From a virus, in the IMG/VR virus record IMGVR_UViG_3300023210_000187, positions 1 through 25,855 of that record: DNA of 25,855 nucleotides; one strand, written 5' to 3'. The notes beneath the pieces are model-generated. The model was not told the origin of the DNA, made no database searches, and saw only the letters and a list, made by a program, of their open reading frames with translations. The position numbers were made by a program, and so were the translations under genes. The number at the start of each line of letters is the position of its first letter. Position 1 is the stretch's first letter. This document shows, piece by piece, positions 1 through 9,180 of this stretch.

Positions 1-183
1 TGCCTCCACCCCCGCAATCGCCTTGGCGGTCTCACCCTCGGCAGTGAGCGCGCGGAACTCCAGCCTCAGGTCAGGCAGCGGCGTGAAGTTGTTGCTCGGG
101 CGACGAGACATCCACGCGAAACCAACGACCGTCAGGAAGACGAGACCAACGAACGGCCACCAGCGCCTGATCCACTTGATCAT
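1..183 (-). CDS. Membrane-anchored protein, N-terminal part (3' end outside window)
   Basis: An ATG overlaps the fibre stop (TGATG at 185-181) and opens a frame that runs to the left edge without a stop, 61 codons in all. The protein begins MIKWIRRWW, with positive charges before a hydrophobic helix (WPFVGLVFLTVVGFAWM, residues ~9-25), then SRRPSNN and a charged stretch ending in a helical segment (AKAIAGVEA). This is a signal-anchor topology with the bulk of the protein outside the cytoplasm, or on the other side if inverted. After a tail fibre gene it could be an Rz-like spanin or another lysis or envelope protein, but the visible part cannot decide. It is supported by the overlap with the fibre gene and by the open frame. 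Confidence 0.6.
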   Translation of the reverse strand, partial: MIKWIRRWWPFVGLVFLTVVGFAWMSRRPSNNFTPLPDLRLEFRALTAEGETAKAIAGVEA

Positions 184-2051
184 CAGCTCGCCCACACCGT
201 GAAGCTAAACGTGTACGTGCCGCTGCCGTTGTACGGCTGCAGCGGCCCTGCGGCGACAAGACTAGCCGGATTGCCTATGCCTGTAGGTACAAAGTGTGCG
301 TAGGTCTGCTGCACATATGTCCGTATGTTCATAATGCCACGCTCTGTAAGCGCGGTAGGGTCCATCGAACCGCCTATCGACGCGCCGGACACAACCTCAA
401 CCGTGGCGACGACGCTCGCTGTAGTTAGTGCCGGGTTATTGAACGTAAGGACCGGGCAGCGGACAGTGACCGTGTCGTACGATCTGGTGGCGACGCCTGT
501 GGAGATGATGTTTACTCCGTCGTGAACGGTAACTGTGTAGCCGGTCGCTAGATTCACGCCTACATGTGAGAAGGTCACGCGCGCCCACGCAATAGGCACT
601 TTTGCCGGCATGATACGGGTCGGTGAGATGGAGGTGCTGGACGCTGGATAGGCGCTCTCCAATCGCATCGCGCTCGTACCGCTGTACAGATCCAACAATC
701 CACTATTGACGTCAATAAACTGCCGCAGCTCCCAATCCGGCGCGCCAGTTGTTACGTCAGACCAAGTAGATGCGGCGGCGCTGCGCTTCAGTAGGTATAC
801 ACCTTCCTGCCCACCGAGCGCCCCGTCGATGTCGTACCGCTTGGCGTAGGCATCTACAGCCGTGTCGTCGTGAGTCCAAAGTCCCGTCGCGTTGCTCCAC
901 GAGGCGTTCCACGTGGTCTCGTACGAGCCGTCCTTGTGTCGGTACTTCCGCATCGTCGCGCTCGCGACACTCGCGTTTTCGGAGTACATGACCAGCGTTC
1001 GGGTGTTGGCGATCGGATCGTTGAACACCGGGATGTTCAACCGAGCGCTGAGACTCTCAACATTGTCTGCGAGGTAATCCTTACCGAGCGTCGCGAAGTT
1101 TGCGTACAACCGGCGCCAAGACTGAGTAGCCTCACCAAGGTCGAGGTTGTTCGTCTGCGCAGCGTCTGGGTGGAGATGCCCAAGCATCGTACCCTGCGCG
1201 CTCGCGCTGCCTTCACGGCTGAGCTTATCGCTCGCCAGGTTCGTCAGACTCGCAACTGTGCTCCCAGAATCGAAGGTCGGCAGCGCGGTTGACCACAGCC
1301 CGTTCACCACACCGAGCATGTCCTGCACTTGGCGGTTGATGCCACGAATCCAGCGCGCAAATCCAAACACGCCGTAGGTCGCTCGCGCCGCATCTCGGTC
1401 GTTGGCGATGCCCCAATCCGTATCGTCGATCTGGAAAGGTGTTGCTGCGTCGGCGCGCCCCTCGAAGTAGAAGTTGCGCTTGTCACCGACGTCGACGTTG
1501 CCGGCGTCGGGTGTGATGGTAGCGATCTGAATCCAAGGCTCTCCGGGCGACGTGATCTCAATGGCCACCTCGAAGTCGTCGATGAAGCGCGTCGGAGTCG
1601 TACGGACGACCTCGGTCGGCGTAGCAGCGGCCGAGTTCCAAAACACGCGGTTGCCGATCTCCTCTTCGAGCGCAGTGAACTTGATGTACACCCCATGCAG
1701 CACAGCAGGGCTCGTCGCACCGCTTACGTCGATCGTGATGGCGTAGCCAGGCCGCGTCGTCAGGATGGCGCCATACTCCGTAGCCCCATCAAGCTGGTAG
1801 CCTAAGATGGCGGTGCCTCCATTGATCGTGACCACCGCGCCGACCTTGGAGACGCCGAAGCCACTGAGGACGTATCCTCTCGCCTGTGCGGCGGTGCCGT
1901 CTGTACTACGGTCACGGTCCTCACCGATGAGCGCGCCGTCTCCTACTTGAGTGACAGACTTGAATTGTGATGTGCGCGCCTGGAACTGGAAGTCTGGGTA
2001 GTCGATCCGCTGCCCAGGTCCTACGCGGAGGTATTTCTTATCACGAGGCAT
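183..2051 (-). CDS. Tail fibre / receptor-binding protein
   Basis: This 622-aa protein is almost all beta-strand with polar turns. The N-terminal ~240 residues would attach to the baseplate (RVGPGQRIDYPDFQFQARTSQF, ISGATSPAVLHGVYIKFTALEEEIGNRVF-like strands). Around 290-310 is LGHLHPDAAQTNNLDLGEATQSWRRLYAN, the 'LG....WR.LYA' pattern of fibre proteins. Residues ~340-470 have Trp/Tyr-rich repeats (YETTWNASWSNATGLW). The end is rich in Val/Ser/Thr, with QPYNGSGTYTFSFTVWAS as the terminal strand. It is the last gene of the tail block. AAGGAG at 2060-2065 lies 8 bases before the ATG and overlaps the upstream TAA. The receptor is unknown, and no self-cleaving chaperone or hydrolase motif is seen. 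The TGA overlaps the next ATG (TGATG). Confidence 0.75.
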   Translation of the reverse strand: MPRDKKYLRVGPGQRIDYPDFQFQARTSQFKSVTQVGDGALIGEDRDRSTDGTAAQARGYVLSGFGVSKVGAVVTINGGTAILGYQLDGATEYGAILTTRPGYAITIDVSGATSPAVLHGVYIKFTALEEEIGNRVFWNSAAATPTEVVRTTPTRFIDDFEVAIEITSPGEPWIQIATITPDAGNVDVGDKRNFYFEGRADAATPFQIDDTDWGIANDRDAARATYGVFGFARWIRGINRQVQDMLGVVNGLWSTALPTFDSGSTVASLTNLASDKLSREGSASAQGTMLGHLHPDAAQTNNLDLGEATQSWRRLYANFATLGKDYLADNVESLSARLNIPVFNDPIANTRTLVMYSENASVASATMRKYRHKDGSYETTWNASWSNATGLWTHDDTAVDAYAKRYDIDGALGGQEGVYLLKRSAAASTWSDVTTGAPDWELRQFIDVNSGLLDLYSGTSAMRLESAYPASSTSISPTRIMPAKVPIAWARVTFSHVGVNLATGYTVTVHDGVNIISTGVATRSYDTVTVRCPVLTFNNPALTTASVVATVEVVSGASIGGSMDPTALTERGIMNIRTYVQQTYAHFVPTGIGNPASLVAAGPLQPYNGSGTYTFSFTVWAS

Positions 2052-2063
2052 CTTGTTTTCTCC

Positions 2064-5000
2064 TTAGACGATGTGCGGCCCTGCGGTGTCACGGAAGAAC
2101 CTGAACAGGTCTACGTGTACTCCAGCAGCGGTGATCACGTCCATAAGCCCCTGGAGCCATCCAGGGCCGGCGCCGCCATTTAGGTAGAACGGGAAGTACT
2201 CATACGCAGGGGTTCCGACCCGCGCTGCGTTGACGGCGGTGTCGTCCAGCACTTGTGCAGACAGCACGCGCGTATAGCGGACCTCCAGCAGCGGGCCCAG
2301 TTCGTTGGGGTACTCCGTGATGGAGATCGGCAACGGCTCAGGCAACTCGTACGTCGTACCTGCGACGAGTGTCACGCGGTCGGTAATTTCCAAGTCGAGC
2401 GGACCGAAAGCGCCGAACTGCGGATCGCTGATGCGCCAGTCGGCGTCGATCGTCGGCGCCAACGTCCCACTGGCAGCGCTGATCGCGGCGAGTCGCACGC
2501 GATTGGATGTGAACGTAAACGCTGAGATGTTGCTGCCAGTCACCGCAGCGCCGGTCATCGGGTTGATGATCGCGGCGATCGTCCCCGTAACGCCGTTGTT
2601 CTCTCCGGACTCGAACTTGAACTCGCGCCCCACGTCGTAGGGGTAGGTGAATACGTTGCCGACAGGACGCTGGGATTCTTCGAGCTGGTCCAGGTAGCGC
2701 CGAACGTAGACCTCCTCAGGTCGGTCCGGCGTAACGGTCGCCGTGCCGTACTCGATCGGACCTCGCACGACGGTGATGTTGGGCGGCCCTGCAGTATGCG
2801 AGACGACCTCCCATTCGCCGAAGGGCGCGTTAGCGAGCGGAGGCCAGGGCGATTCACCAGTCCGCTGGGTTTGCGTAACTGGTGACCGTGCGGTCGTAAT
2901 GCGCAGCAGGTCGCCCGCAACCGCGCCGGTGAACGGGTCGGTCGCAAGGTTGTTGGAGATCTGATTCGGCGCGACTGTCTTTACGTTGTTCAGCGGAGGC
3001 CCTTTGGGGCGCAGGTTGACGAAGTCGATGTACGTCTCTGACGCCCAGTGCGCCGACTTCAGCAGCAGCTGTCCAGTCGTGTCCTGCACTGTAATGCGGC
3101 GTTCATGCGCACCGCTAAGCGGTAGTAGGCCATACTCCACAGTTGCAACAGTGTGCCCGTCGATCAGCAGCGCAACCGTGTCTTCTTGGGACTTCTGGAT
3201 CTCGTAGAAGTGCCAGTCCTCCGCGAGGGGTGTATCGAACTGCGTACCGGCGATAATGTTCCCGACCGCGTCGAGAATGCCGCCGTAGCGGTCCGCTCCG
3301 TTGAGCCCGAACCCCACTGCGATCTCGCGGGAGCCGTCGGCCAGGTGGAAGCGGAGCTTGTCGGGGATGTCTTGGGTCGCCAGTGCTTTGCAGAAGAGGC
3401 CGAAGGAGGATTGCTCAGTCTCTGGAATGACGCGCGCTGGCGCGTAGTACTCGACCCGTGTTACGAGCGCGCCATCGCCCATCTCTAAGTGCGCGCCGTT
3501 GGTCACATCGTTCGCGAGCGTTGTCTTAGTGCCCTCTGGGTCTGCAGCGTCGCCGTCGTAGTACCAGATCTGTCGATGCGTTCCATCTCGGCACTCGTCT
3601 CGGCAGTCCTCGGAAGGTCGGGCGTACCGCATCTCGGTCTGCGTGCGGATGATCTGCCAAGGCAGATCGCGCCACTCCATATCACCTGTCGCAGAGTCCC
3701 TACGGCGCCGACCTTGGCGTAGCCCTTCACGGAACGCGATCTCAATTTCTTGGTCTGAGACGCGCCGTTTGACGTAGCCGATCGTAACTGGATGACTGCC
3801 TTGCAGCAGGTCGAACCGATCGCCTGGCAGCGGCAGGTCGCAGCCACCCACAGTTGGGAAGACGCCCACAGCGCCCTCTATAGTCATCGTGTCCGTCGCC
3901 GCGCTGTACGTCGCAGTAAGCGCGCCGTTAGGTGCTCCGGGCACAGAGTGGCTCGTCGGGGTGCCCGCCAGGACCATGTTGTACTCGTCAGGCCCTTCAG
4001 GTGCGAGGTACGCGCCGTACATGGTGATCGGCTCAAGCGCCGTCGTAAACCGTCCAGTTTCGGGAGCGGGCGCCGGATTGATGCGATCTGCGCGCACGCA
4101 CTCGCGGCTTTCGATAAATGTCTTACCTGCAGACTGTGTTGGGTTGGCTACGCCTTTGATGAAGATCTGCGCAGGGAAGTTGGTCTCGATTGCGGTCGGC
4201 GTCGGTGTTAGCGGAGGCGACGTGATAATTTCTTTGTCCGCGCGCGTGAGGTCCTCAAAGATCTCGTAGTTGCCCGGGCCGAGCATCGCGTCCAGCATCA
4301 TCTCGATGGCCCACATCGTCCCGAGTGGCGTGTACGCGATAGCTTTGATGAGCTGCCGAAACTTGGTGTCGTCGGGCAGTACGTCGGGGCGATCGACGTT
4401 CAGGTTGCGTCCGAGGACACTGAGGTCTTCACCAGCCGCGTAGTCTACGAGGAACGAGCGCCGCATCGTATCGGCGCCTGAGTAGACCTGTGTGTAGTCA
4501 ACAAGCTCAGTGAGCGTGGGGTAGACCTCAGGAATCGCGTACGTCCAGATCTCTCCATTGAAGTACTCGACGTTGTGGAAATGGTTGGCCCCCTTGGTGG
4601 TGTAGCGGAACAGGGCGCCGTCCATGGCGAACACCCCATCGTCGGCCCATCCATGCGTGGTCTCGACCTGGAACGACTGCTTTTGGGCAGCCTCGAAGAT
4701 CTCCCATGAGCCTAGCTTCAGCCCCTCAAACGCGGTGCTAGCCAACGTGATCTGTGTCGCGGAGTTGCGCACCAAGATCCCGACGGAGGCCGTAGGCGCG
4801 AACGTCAGAGGGAAGCTCGACGCATCGTCAACTACGCGGAACTCTGCGCCGACCACGCTCGCTGGGATCGACATCTCCTGCGCGGTGGTCTGCCGTGTCG
4901 GCTCGCCCAGGTCGCGGCGAAACACGAGTGTAGGTATAGTCTGGTTGACGACGATGTTGATCTTGGTCGCGTCAGCGGCATCTACTGATGCGGTCTCGAC

Positions 5001-5117
5001 GCCATACGCAACTGGCGACGACACAACGGTAGGCTGCTGCAGACGCGTGGCGCGGAAGCCGCCCAGCCGCGTCACCTCATCGCCAATAGCACTCGTGAGT
5101 CCTTCTAGCGGGTTCAT
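2064..5117 (-). CDS. Large tail protein I-like baseplate wedge with lectin-like insertion
   Basis: This 1017-aa protein has its tail-protein-I/wedge signature at residues ~225-290: GEDLSVLGRNLNVDRPDVLPDDTKFR, then helices through GTMWAIEMMLDAMLG. The N-terminal 200 residues are beta-rich, including QVETTHGWADDGVFAMDGALF. About 585-710 resembles a concanavalin/LamG-type sandwich (RFHLADGSREIAVGFGL, WHFYEIQKSQEDTVALLIDGHTVATVEYG, ending TYIDFVNLRP). Cysteines cluster near residue 510 (CRDECRDG). The C terminus ends with a short helix (WLQGLMDVITAAG). Simple tail protein I is about 200 aa. It overlaps the small upstream gene as ATGA, following baseplate J. The protein probably links wedge to fibre and may bind host glycan. 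The lectin-like reading is by pattern only. Confidence 0.65.
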   Translation of the reverse strand: MNPLEGLTSAIGDEVTRLGGFRATRLQQPTVVSSPVAYGVETASVDAADATKINIVVNQTIPTLVFRRDLGEPTRQTTAQEMSIPASVVGAEFRVVDDASSFPLTFAPTASVGILVRNSATQITLASTAFEGLKLGSWEIFEAAQKQSFQVETTHGWADDGVFAMDGALFRYTTKGANHFHNVEYFNGEIWTYAIPEVYPTLTELVDYTQVYSGADTMRRSFLVDYAAGEDLSVLGRNLNVDRPDVLPDDTKFRQLIKAIAYTPLGTMWAIEMMLDAMLGPGNYEIFEDLTRADKEIITSPPLTPTPTAIETNFPAQIFIKGVANPTQSAGKTFIESRECVRADRINPAPAPETGRFTTALEPITMYGAYLAPEGPDEYNMVLAGTPTSHSVPGAPNGALTATYSAATDTMTIEGAVGVFPTVGGCDLPLPGDRFDLLQGSHPVTIGYVKRRVSDQEIEIAFREGLRQGRRRRDSATGDMEWRDLPWQIIRTQTEMRYARPSEDCRDECRDGTHRQIWYYDGDAADPEGTKTTLANDVTNGAHLEMGDGALVTRVEYYAPARVIPETEQSSFGLFCKALATQDIPDKLRFHLADGSREIAVGFGLNGADRYGGILDAVGNIIAGTQFDTPLAEDWHFYEIQKSQEDTVALLIDGHTVATVEYGLLPLSGAHERRITVQDTTGQLLLKSAHWASETYIDFVNLRPKGPPLNNVKTVAPNQISNNLATDPFTGAVAGDLLRITTARSPVTQTQRTGESPWPPLANAPFGEWEVVSHTAGPPNITVVRGPIEYGTATVTPDRPEEVYVRRYLDQLEESQRPVGNVFTYPYDVGREFKFESGENNGVTGTIAAIINPMTGAAVTGSNISAFTFTSNRVRLAAISAASGTLAPTIDADWRISDPQFGAFGPLDLEITDRVTLVAGTTYELPEPLPISITEYPNELGPLLEVRYTRVLSAQVLDDTAVNAARVGTPAYEYFPFYLNGGAGPGWLQGLMDVITAAGVHVDLFRFFRDTAGPHIV

Positions 5118-5560
5118 GTCTGTGGGTCCTCAAGGTCGATGCGGCGCTTGCCTGCGCGCCACTGCGGAACAAGCAACTCGCGGAAGTTGAGCACTGCAGA
5201 CTGAAAGTTGTAATGCACGTAGGTGACGAGGCCAGGCGCGGTCTCCGTCGCACCTCCAGGCAAGACGTGTGAAGACTGATGGTTACGCTCGGCTTTAGGC
5301 TTGAGCTGCTCGACAAAGACAGCGTAGGGGCCTCCAAAGGGCAGCGGTGGCGTGACAAACGTGCCTGCGCCGGCCGTGATGGCGACCGCACCGTAGTCAC
5401 CGTCCCAACCGTGGGCGCCGCGATAGCACTGAGAGTCTGCTGAGGTTCCCGTCGGCCCGAGGTAGACGAAGTAGTCGCTATCTACCACGCTCAGCCCGGT
5501 GATGGTCACACGGAAGCCTCCGTGGCGCTCTACAACTGAAGGTGTAACCTGAACCGGCAC
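5114..5560 (-). CDS. Small Ig/TIG-like baseplate protein, unknown function
   Basis: This 148-aa protein starts at GTG. AGGTGA at 5565-5570, 4 bases upstream, supports that start. The N-terminal ~85 residues look like a single Ig/TIG-type beta sandwich (RHGGFRVTITGLSVVDSDYFVYLG, GAVAITAGAGTFVTPPLPFGGPYAVFV). The last ~60 are mostly helical and basic (NFQSAVLNFRELLVPQWRAGKRR). Its stop overlaps the start of the tail-protein-I-like gene (ATGA), suggesting equal expression and a shared complex. I do not recognise a named family. Confidence 0.6.
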   Translation of the reverse strand: MPVQVTPSVVERHGGFRVTITGLSVVDSDYFVYLGPTGTSADSQCYRGAHGWDGDYGAVAITAGAGTFVTPPLPFGGPYAVFVEQLKPKAERNHQSSHVLPGGATETAPGLVTYVHYNFQSAVLNFRELLVPQWRAGKRRIDLEDPQT

Positions 5561-5570
5561 GTAGTCACCT

Positions 5571-7250
5571 CTAAGTCAACGCAACCTGCGTCGTGTCAGT
5601 GCGCGCGACTTGGTCGTCGTTGATGACCGTTACGCCTCGCGTAGGCGCGGATAGCGTGACGTTGTAGACGCCTGGGGTCGCCATGATTTGTTCAATAATC
5701 TCACTGCGGATGACGTCCCCAGAGATGCCGAGTCCGTTGACGTACGTCACGACGTTGGCTTCCGCTGCAGCGCGAACCACTGTGCGCTCAAAGCCCCTAG
5801 TGATAGTCAGCACACCGGTGACAGCGATAACGCGCTGCGTAGGTGCTTTGACCTGAACGTCGATACCAGCGGCGCGGTAGCCGGGGTAGTTGAGCCGATC
5901 ATTAGGATCACCGTCCACAACCTTCTGCGCAGCTGAGATCAAGCCAGTGTAGTACTCATAGTCCGCGAAGACCGTGTCGCCGATGGCGAGCGCGGGGTCG
6001 AACTTGATGAGCCCGTTGCTCTCGCGCACAGAGTACTGCCCGACTGGCGGTACGCCGCGTACGAGCGCAGTTGCGGCCCCGCCGCTGGTGACCTGGGTCA
6101 GCGCCAGCGCGGTGCCGACGACGGGCTTGTTCTGTAGGTACAGGAACTCTTCGCCGCCGGTCGCAGTGTCTGGTGGTGGACCGCCAAGTGACGCGCACAT
6201 GTTCTCACCTGCCACGAAGTTCAACGTACCTGCGGCCTCTGCGCCGGCACCTGCATTGGGGTTGGTGTACGTCAGCGTCGTCGCCGTCTGCCCTGTAATG
6301 AGGAAGATGCCGTTATTGTCCAGCGTGGCGGCGCCGTAGACGCGGATCTGGTTGCCGATCATGTCCGCCGTAAAGCCGGCGAGTGCGAGCGTCAACGTCT
6401 GCGATACACCTACCAGTGCGCTGACCGACGCCAAGCCCGTGTCGTTCTGCACTACGTTGACAGCCGCCGACGCTATTGTGGTGTTGTTGCCATCGTCTAC
6501 GTAGAGCGTCGCCACGCCAGGCTGGTTGATGTCTTCTGCGACGTGGCTGTAGCGAATGACCTTGCCGGTGCCGAGTGGATCTTCAATGCCGAGCACGATG
6601 AACGCGAGCGCGTCGACAGTCGAGCGCGGCAGCGACCGGATGATGTTGTTGATGCGCTGGCGAAAAGCATCGTCTGACTCTTGCGCCTGCCCTCCGACAA
6701 ACGAGACCGGGTTGAAGACCGTCGTGACCCCTGCGGGTCTGCTCGCGAACGCCAGTGGCACACCAGCGCTGGTCGCCGCGATGTTCCCTGCGATCCCAGG
6801 CTCTGCAGCTCGGGCTTCAGGGTTGCCGCCGGCGGATAGGCTCGTCGTAGTCTGCCCGGCGTCGATCTGTGCAGCCTCGATGGTCTCGACGCTAACGCCG
6901 TCTACGTTCTTCGCCGCAGTTCCTGCAGGGATCGCAACCACACCACCTGCAGCCGCACGCGTAAACTCTAGCGTCCCGATCGCGCGCCGTGCGCCGATGC
7001 GCTGCACAGTCGCACCGAGGATCTCCTTAGCACGCTCGTCCAGGTCGTCCGTAGCGGCTCGCTGAAAGTCGAACAGGTCCGCCAGCCGTGTAAACTGGTA
7101 GTAGACCTCACTGATGTCTGTTGAGACCGCGCCAATCAGGTGCGCCAGCGTACTGGCTGCACCGACGTCTACGAGTCCAGTACGCGCGACCAGTGCGTTG
7201 ATGATATCGCGTTGAATCTCAACCTTCGTTTTTTGCTGTGCTTTAGGCAT
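5571..7250 (-). CDS. Baseplate J-like protein (gp6-like wedge)
   Basis: This 559-aa protein matches the baseplate J family. The N-terminal helices (VEIQRDIINALVARTGL, ISEVYYQFTRLADLFDFQRAATDDLDERA) are followed by an 'RATG/P..T' type beta layer (TLEFTRAAAGGVVAIPAGTAAKN) and the hallmark FVGGQAQESDDAFRQRINN then LPRSTVDAL at residues ~185-220. The C terminus is ITRGFERTVVRAAAEANVVTYVN, then DVIRSEIIEQIMATPGVYNV, also typical. Many J proteins are 350-450 aa. A beta-rich insertion of about 160 residues (~265-425) explains the extra length. It follows the gp25 fusion by two bases, the usual W-J order. GAGG lies just upstream of the ATG. Confidence 0.85.
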   Translation of the reverse strand: MPKAQQKTKVEIQRDIINALVARTGLVDVGAASTLAHLIGAVSTDISEVYYQFTRLADLFDFQRAATDDLDERAKEILGATVQRIGARRAIGTLEFTRAAAGGVVAIPAGTAAKNVDGVSVETIEAAQIDAGQTTTSLSAGGNPEARAAEPGIAGNIAATSAGVPLAFASRPAGVTTVFNPVSFVGGQAQESDDAFRQRINNIIRSLPRSTVDALAFIVLGIEDPLGTGKVIRYSHVAEDINQPGVATLYVDDGNNTTIASAAVNVVQNDTGLASVSALVGVSQTLTLALAGFTADMIGNQIRVYGAATLDNNGIFLITGQTATTLTYTNPNAGAGAEAAGTLNFVAGENMCASLGGPPPDTATGGEEFLYLQNKPVVGTALALTQVTSGGAATALVRGVPPVGQYSVRESNGLIKFDPALAIGDTVFADYEYYTGLISAAQKVVDGDPNDRLNYPGYRAAGIDVQVKAPTQRVIAVTGVLTITRGFERTVVRAAAEANVVTYVNGLGISGDVIRSEIIEQIMATPGVYNVTLSAPTRGVTVINDDQVARTDTTQVALT

Positions 7251-7252
7251 GC

Positions 7253-9157
7253 CTACCTCGGGAGCTTCGGTTCGATACGAATCTTTTGGTCAAGACCATA
7301 TACGACGGCGTCCATCTCGACGTCGAGCTGATCTGGTGTCGGGCTTCGCAGCTCTACGCCAAGAACTTCTGCGATGCGCAGGTCTGCGCGCACGGCTTCG
7401 GCGAGGCGCAGCCTCATAATCTCGTCCGAGACGAGGCCACGGGGGCCGCCTACAGTCGGTAGATAGCCTAGCGTAGGAAACAGCGCTGACGTGTCGCGCT
7501 CTGTCGTCAGGCGTGTCCGCATACCTTGCTTGAGGTTATCTAAGCCGCTGACAAGTTTGAAGTCTTGCTGGTCTCCGGTGAGCACGAGGTCGAAGGTAGG
7601 GTCTCTCGCCGCCGCCGCGCTATCGACCTCTACTTGGTCTAGCCGGAAGTCTCTACCGAACAGCCGGTCGTGCTCGGGCGAATCAACAGTCGCGCCGACG
7701 ATAATCGGGAGTGTGCCGACAGCAGAGCTACCAGCATCGTCTACCGGGATTGAGATCTTTTCGCCGGGCCGCAGCGTGCCAGGTACACCAGCGACCGAGA
7801 TGTATGGAGGGCGCAGTCCATTGAGCGCTGCGATCTCACGGTAGCGCGACGAGTCTCCTAGTAAGCGCTGCGCGACTGTGAAGATCGTATCGCCTTGCCC
7901 GATGTTGTACTGCCGCGTAGTGGTGGGCGGGGGTGGAACAGATGTGCGGCCTCGCGCCTGGTCTGCAAGCGCTGAGCCTGGTCCGGGCCCAGTGCCTTGC
8001 GCCTCGACTTGCGTAAACGTCTGCGGCGGCGGCACTGCCGCAGCCTGCTCTGCTGTCACTAGCGTCCTTGCGTTCGCGGACACCTGATCCAACTTGCTGT
8101 TGAGGCTGCGCTGGAAGTCTTCGCCGAAGAGCGAGAGCCCTTCGACGCCGCGCCGGATGTCCACCATGCTTTGGATCACCGCTGCAGGGATGCCAGCGCT
8201 CAAGAAGATAACTGCGTTCTCTAGCGCGTCAGTGATCTGGTCTAACGCGGAGACGAGCTGGCTGACCATCTGGAACGGCATCTGGATGAAGTCCGTAACA
8301 CCTTCGATGAAGCTCTCTACCGCCGACACGACGGAGAGCGCCTCGTCGATAATTGTACCGAGAGATTTGACGGTGTTGATCGTGTTACGGACCGCGTCAG
8401 TGACTGCGTTGATGGCCCCACGAATCTCAGCAATCGCGCCCCGGACGGCGTTGATCTTGCTCCGCAGTGACTTCGCCTTGCTGACGACGGTTCGCGGATC
8501 AAAGATCCCCCTCTCGTGCGCCGCCTCTGTCTCTAGGTACCACTCTGCCCGATCGACAGCGAGCAGCTCGATAGAATAGAAGTACTCTGTGCTGCGCGCA
8601 GCTGTGCGGCTGACTGCGAAGCTGCGCGGTATAACGAGCCAGCTCTGCTGGTCCTTAGCGTTGTGCCAGTGAAGCTGCGTGCGCTCAGCAGTCTCAGGGT
8701 TGAGCTTCGCGTCTGAGTACCTACGGAAAATTGTATCTTGCAGCAGCTGGAGCTGGCGCTGGCCAGACAGCCCCAAAGGCGAAGTGACCCCCTGCGTAAC
8801 ATTTCGCACAGGATAATTACGCGCCGCTAAGTGAGCGTGGACGCCGGGGGACACTTGTAGTTTTCGTGGGCGGAACCCTGTTGTACCTGAGATCCTGATC
8901 GTACGCGCCAGTACGCCCGTCTCCTCGACGAACAGCCCTCCGCCGAGTGTGGGCGTGAGTGCTACAGTAAATGGCTCCGAGATAGAGTACTGCTGCGGCG
9001 CCAGCATCAGAGGAAAAAAGCTGCTGCGAGCAGCAGTTTGACGCCAGCCTCCTTGTACCAGCTCGAACATGTAGAGGAATTGGCGGAAGAACCGGTCGTC
9101 GCCGGTAATTGCCTGGCGGCGGCGCTCCCTCTCTCTATTGGTATCGTCAAGTGACAT
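7253..9157 (-). CDS. Baseplate wedge fusion: LysM protein (gp53-like) plus gp25-like domain
   Basis: This 634-aa protein has several parts. Residues 1-215 are beta-rich (VALTPTLGGGLFVEETG, YFYSIELLAVDRAEW). Residues ~225-390 form long Val/Ile-rich helices (IRGAINAVTDAVRNTINTVK and beyond), probably coiled. A LysM domain spans ~415-475 (QYNIGQGDTIFTVAQRLLGD onwards, ending in GEKISIPVD). Residues ~535-630 match the gp25/gpW wedge family, with 'G....L.T...' and the end LRLAEAVRADLRIAEVLGVEL then VEMDAVVYGLDQKI. In T4, gp53 (with a LysM-like fold) and gp25 are separate wedge proteins. Here both appear in one chain. AGGAG at 9164-9168 lies 6 bases before the ATG. The LysM part is probably structural, not lytic. 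Confidence 0.75.
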   Translation of the reverse strand: MSLDDTNRERERRRQAITGDDRFFRQFLYMFELVQGGWRQTAARSSFFPLMLAPQQYSISEPFTVALTPTLGGGLFVEETGVLARTIRISGTTGFRPRKLQVSPGVHAHLAARNYPVRNVTQGVTSPLGLSGQRQLQLLQDTIFRRYSDAKLNPETAERTQLHWHNAKDQQSWLVIPRSFAVSRTAARSTEYFYSIELLAVDRAEWYLETEAAHERGIFDPRTVVSKAKSLRSKINAVRGAIAEIRGAINAVTDAVRNTINTVKSLGTIIDEALSVVSAVESFIEGVTDFIQMPFQMVSQLVSALDQITDALENAVIFLSAGIPAAVIQSMVDIRRGVEGLSLFGEDFQRSLNSKLDQVSANARTLVTAEQAAAVPPPQTFTQVEAQGTGPGPGSALADQARGRTSVPPPPTTTRQYNIGQGDTIFTVAQRLLGDSSRYREIAALNGLRPPYISVAGVPGTLRPGEKISIPVDDAGSSAVGTLPIIVGATVDSPEHDRLFGRDFRLDQVEVDSAAAARDPTFDLVLTGDQQDFKLVSGLDNLKQGMRTRLTTERDTSALFPTLGYLPTVGGPRGLVSDEIMRLRLAEAVRADLRIAEVLGVELRSPTPDQLDVEMDAVVYGLDQKIRIEPKLPR

Positions 9158-9180
9158 CGCGCGCTCCTGAGTTTACCAGA

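Noticed and set aside
71-259. A 62-codon minus-strand frame at the left end
   Set aside because: It overlaps the fibre C terminus in another frame. The frame starting at 183 fits better because of its TGATG coupling and membrane-anchor sequence.
7253-9157. LysM gene as an endolysin
   Set aside because: It has no catalytic cell-wall domain. The C terminus fits a gp25 wedge domain and the position fits a baseplate.
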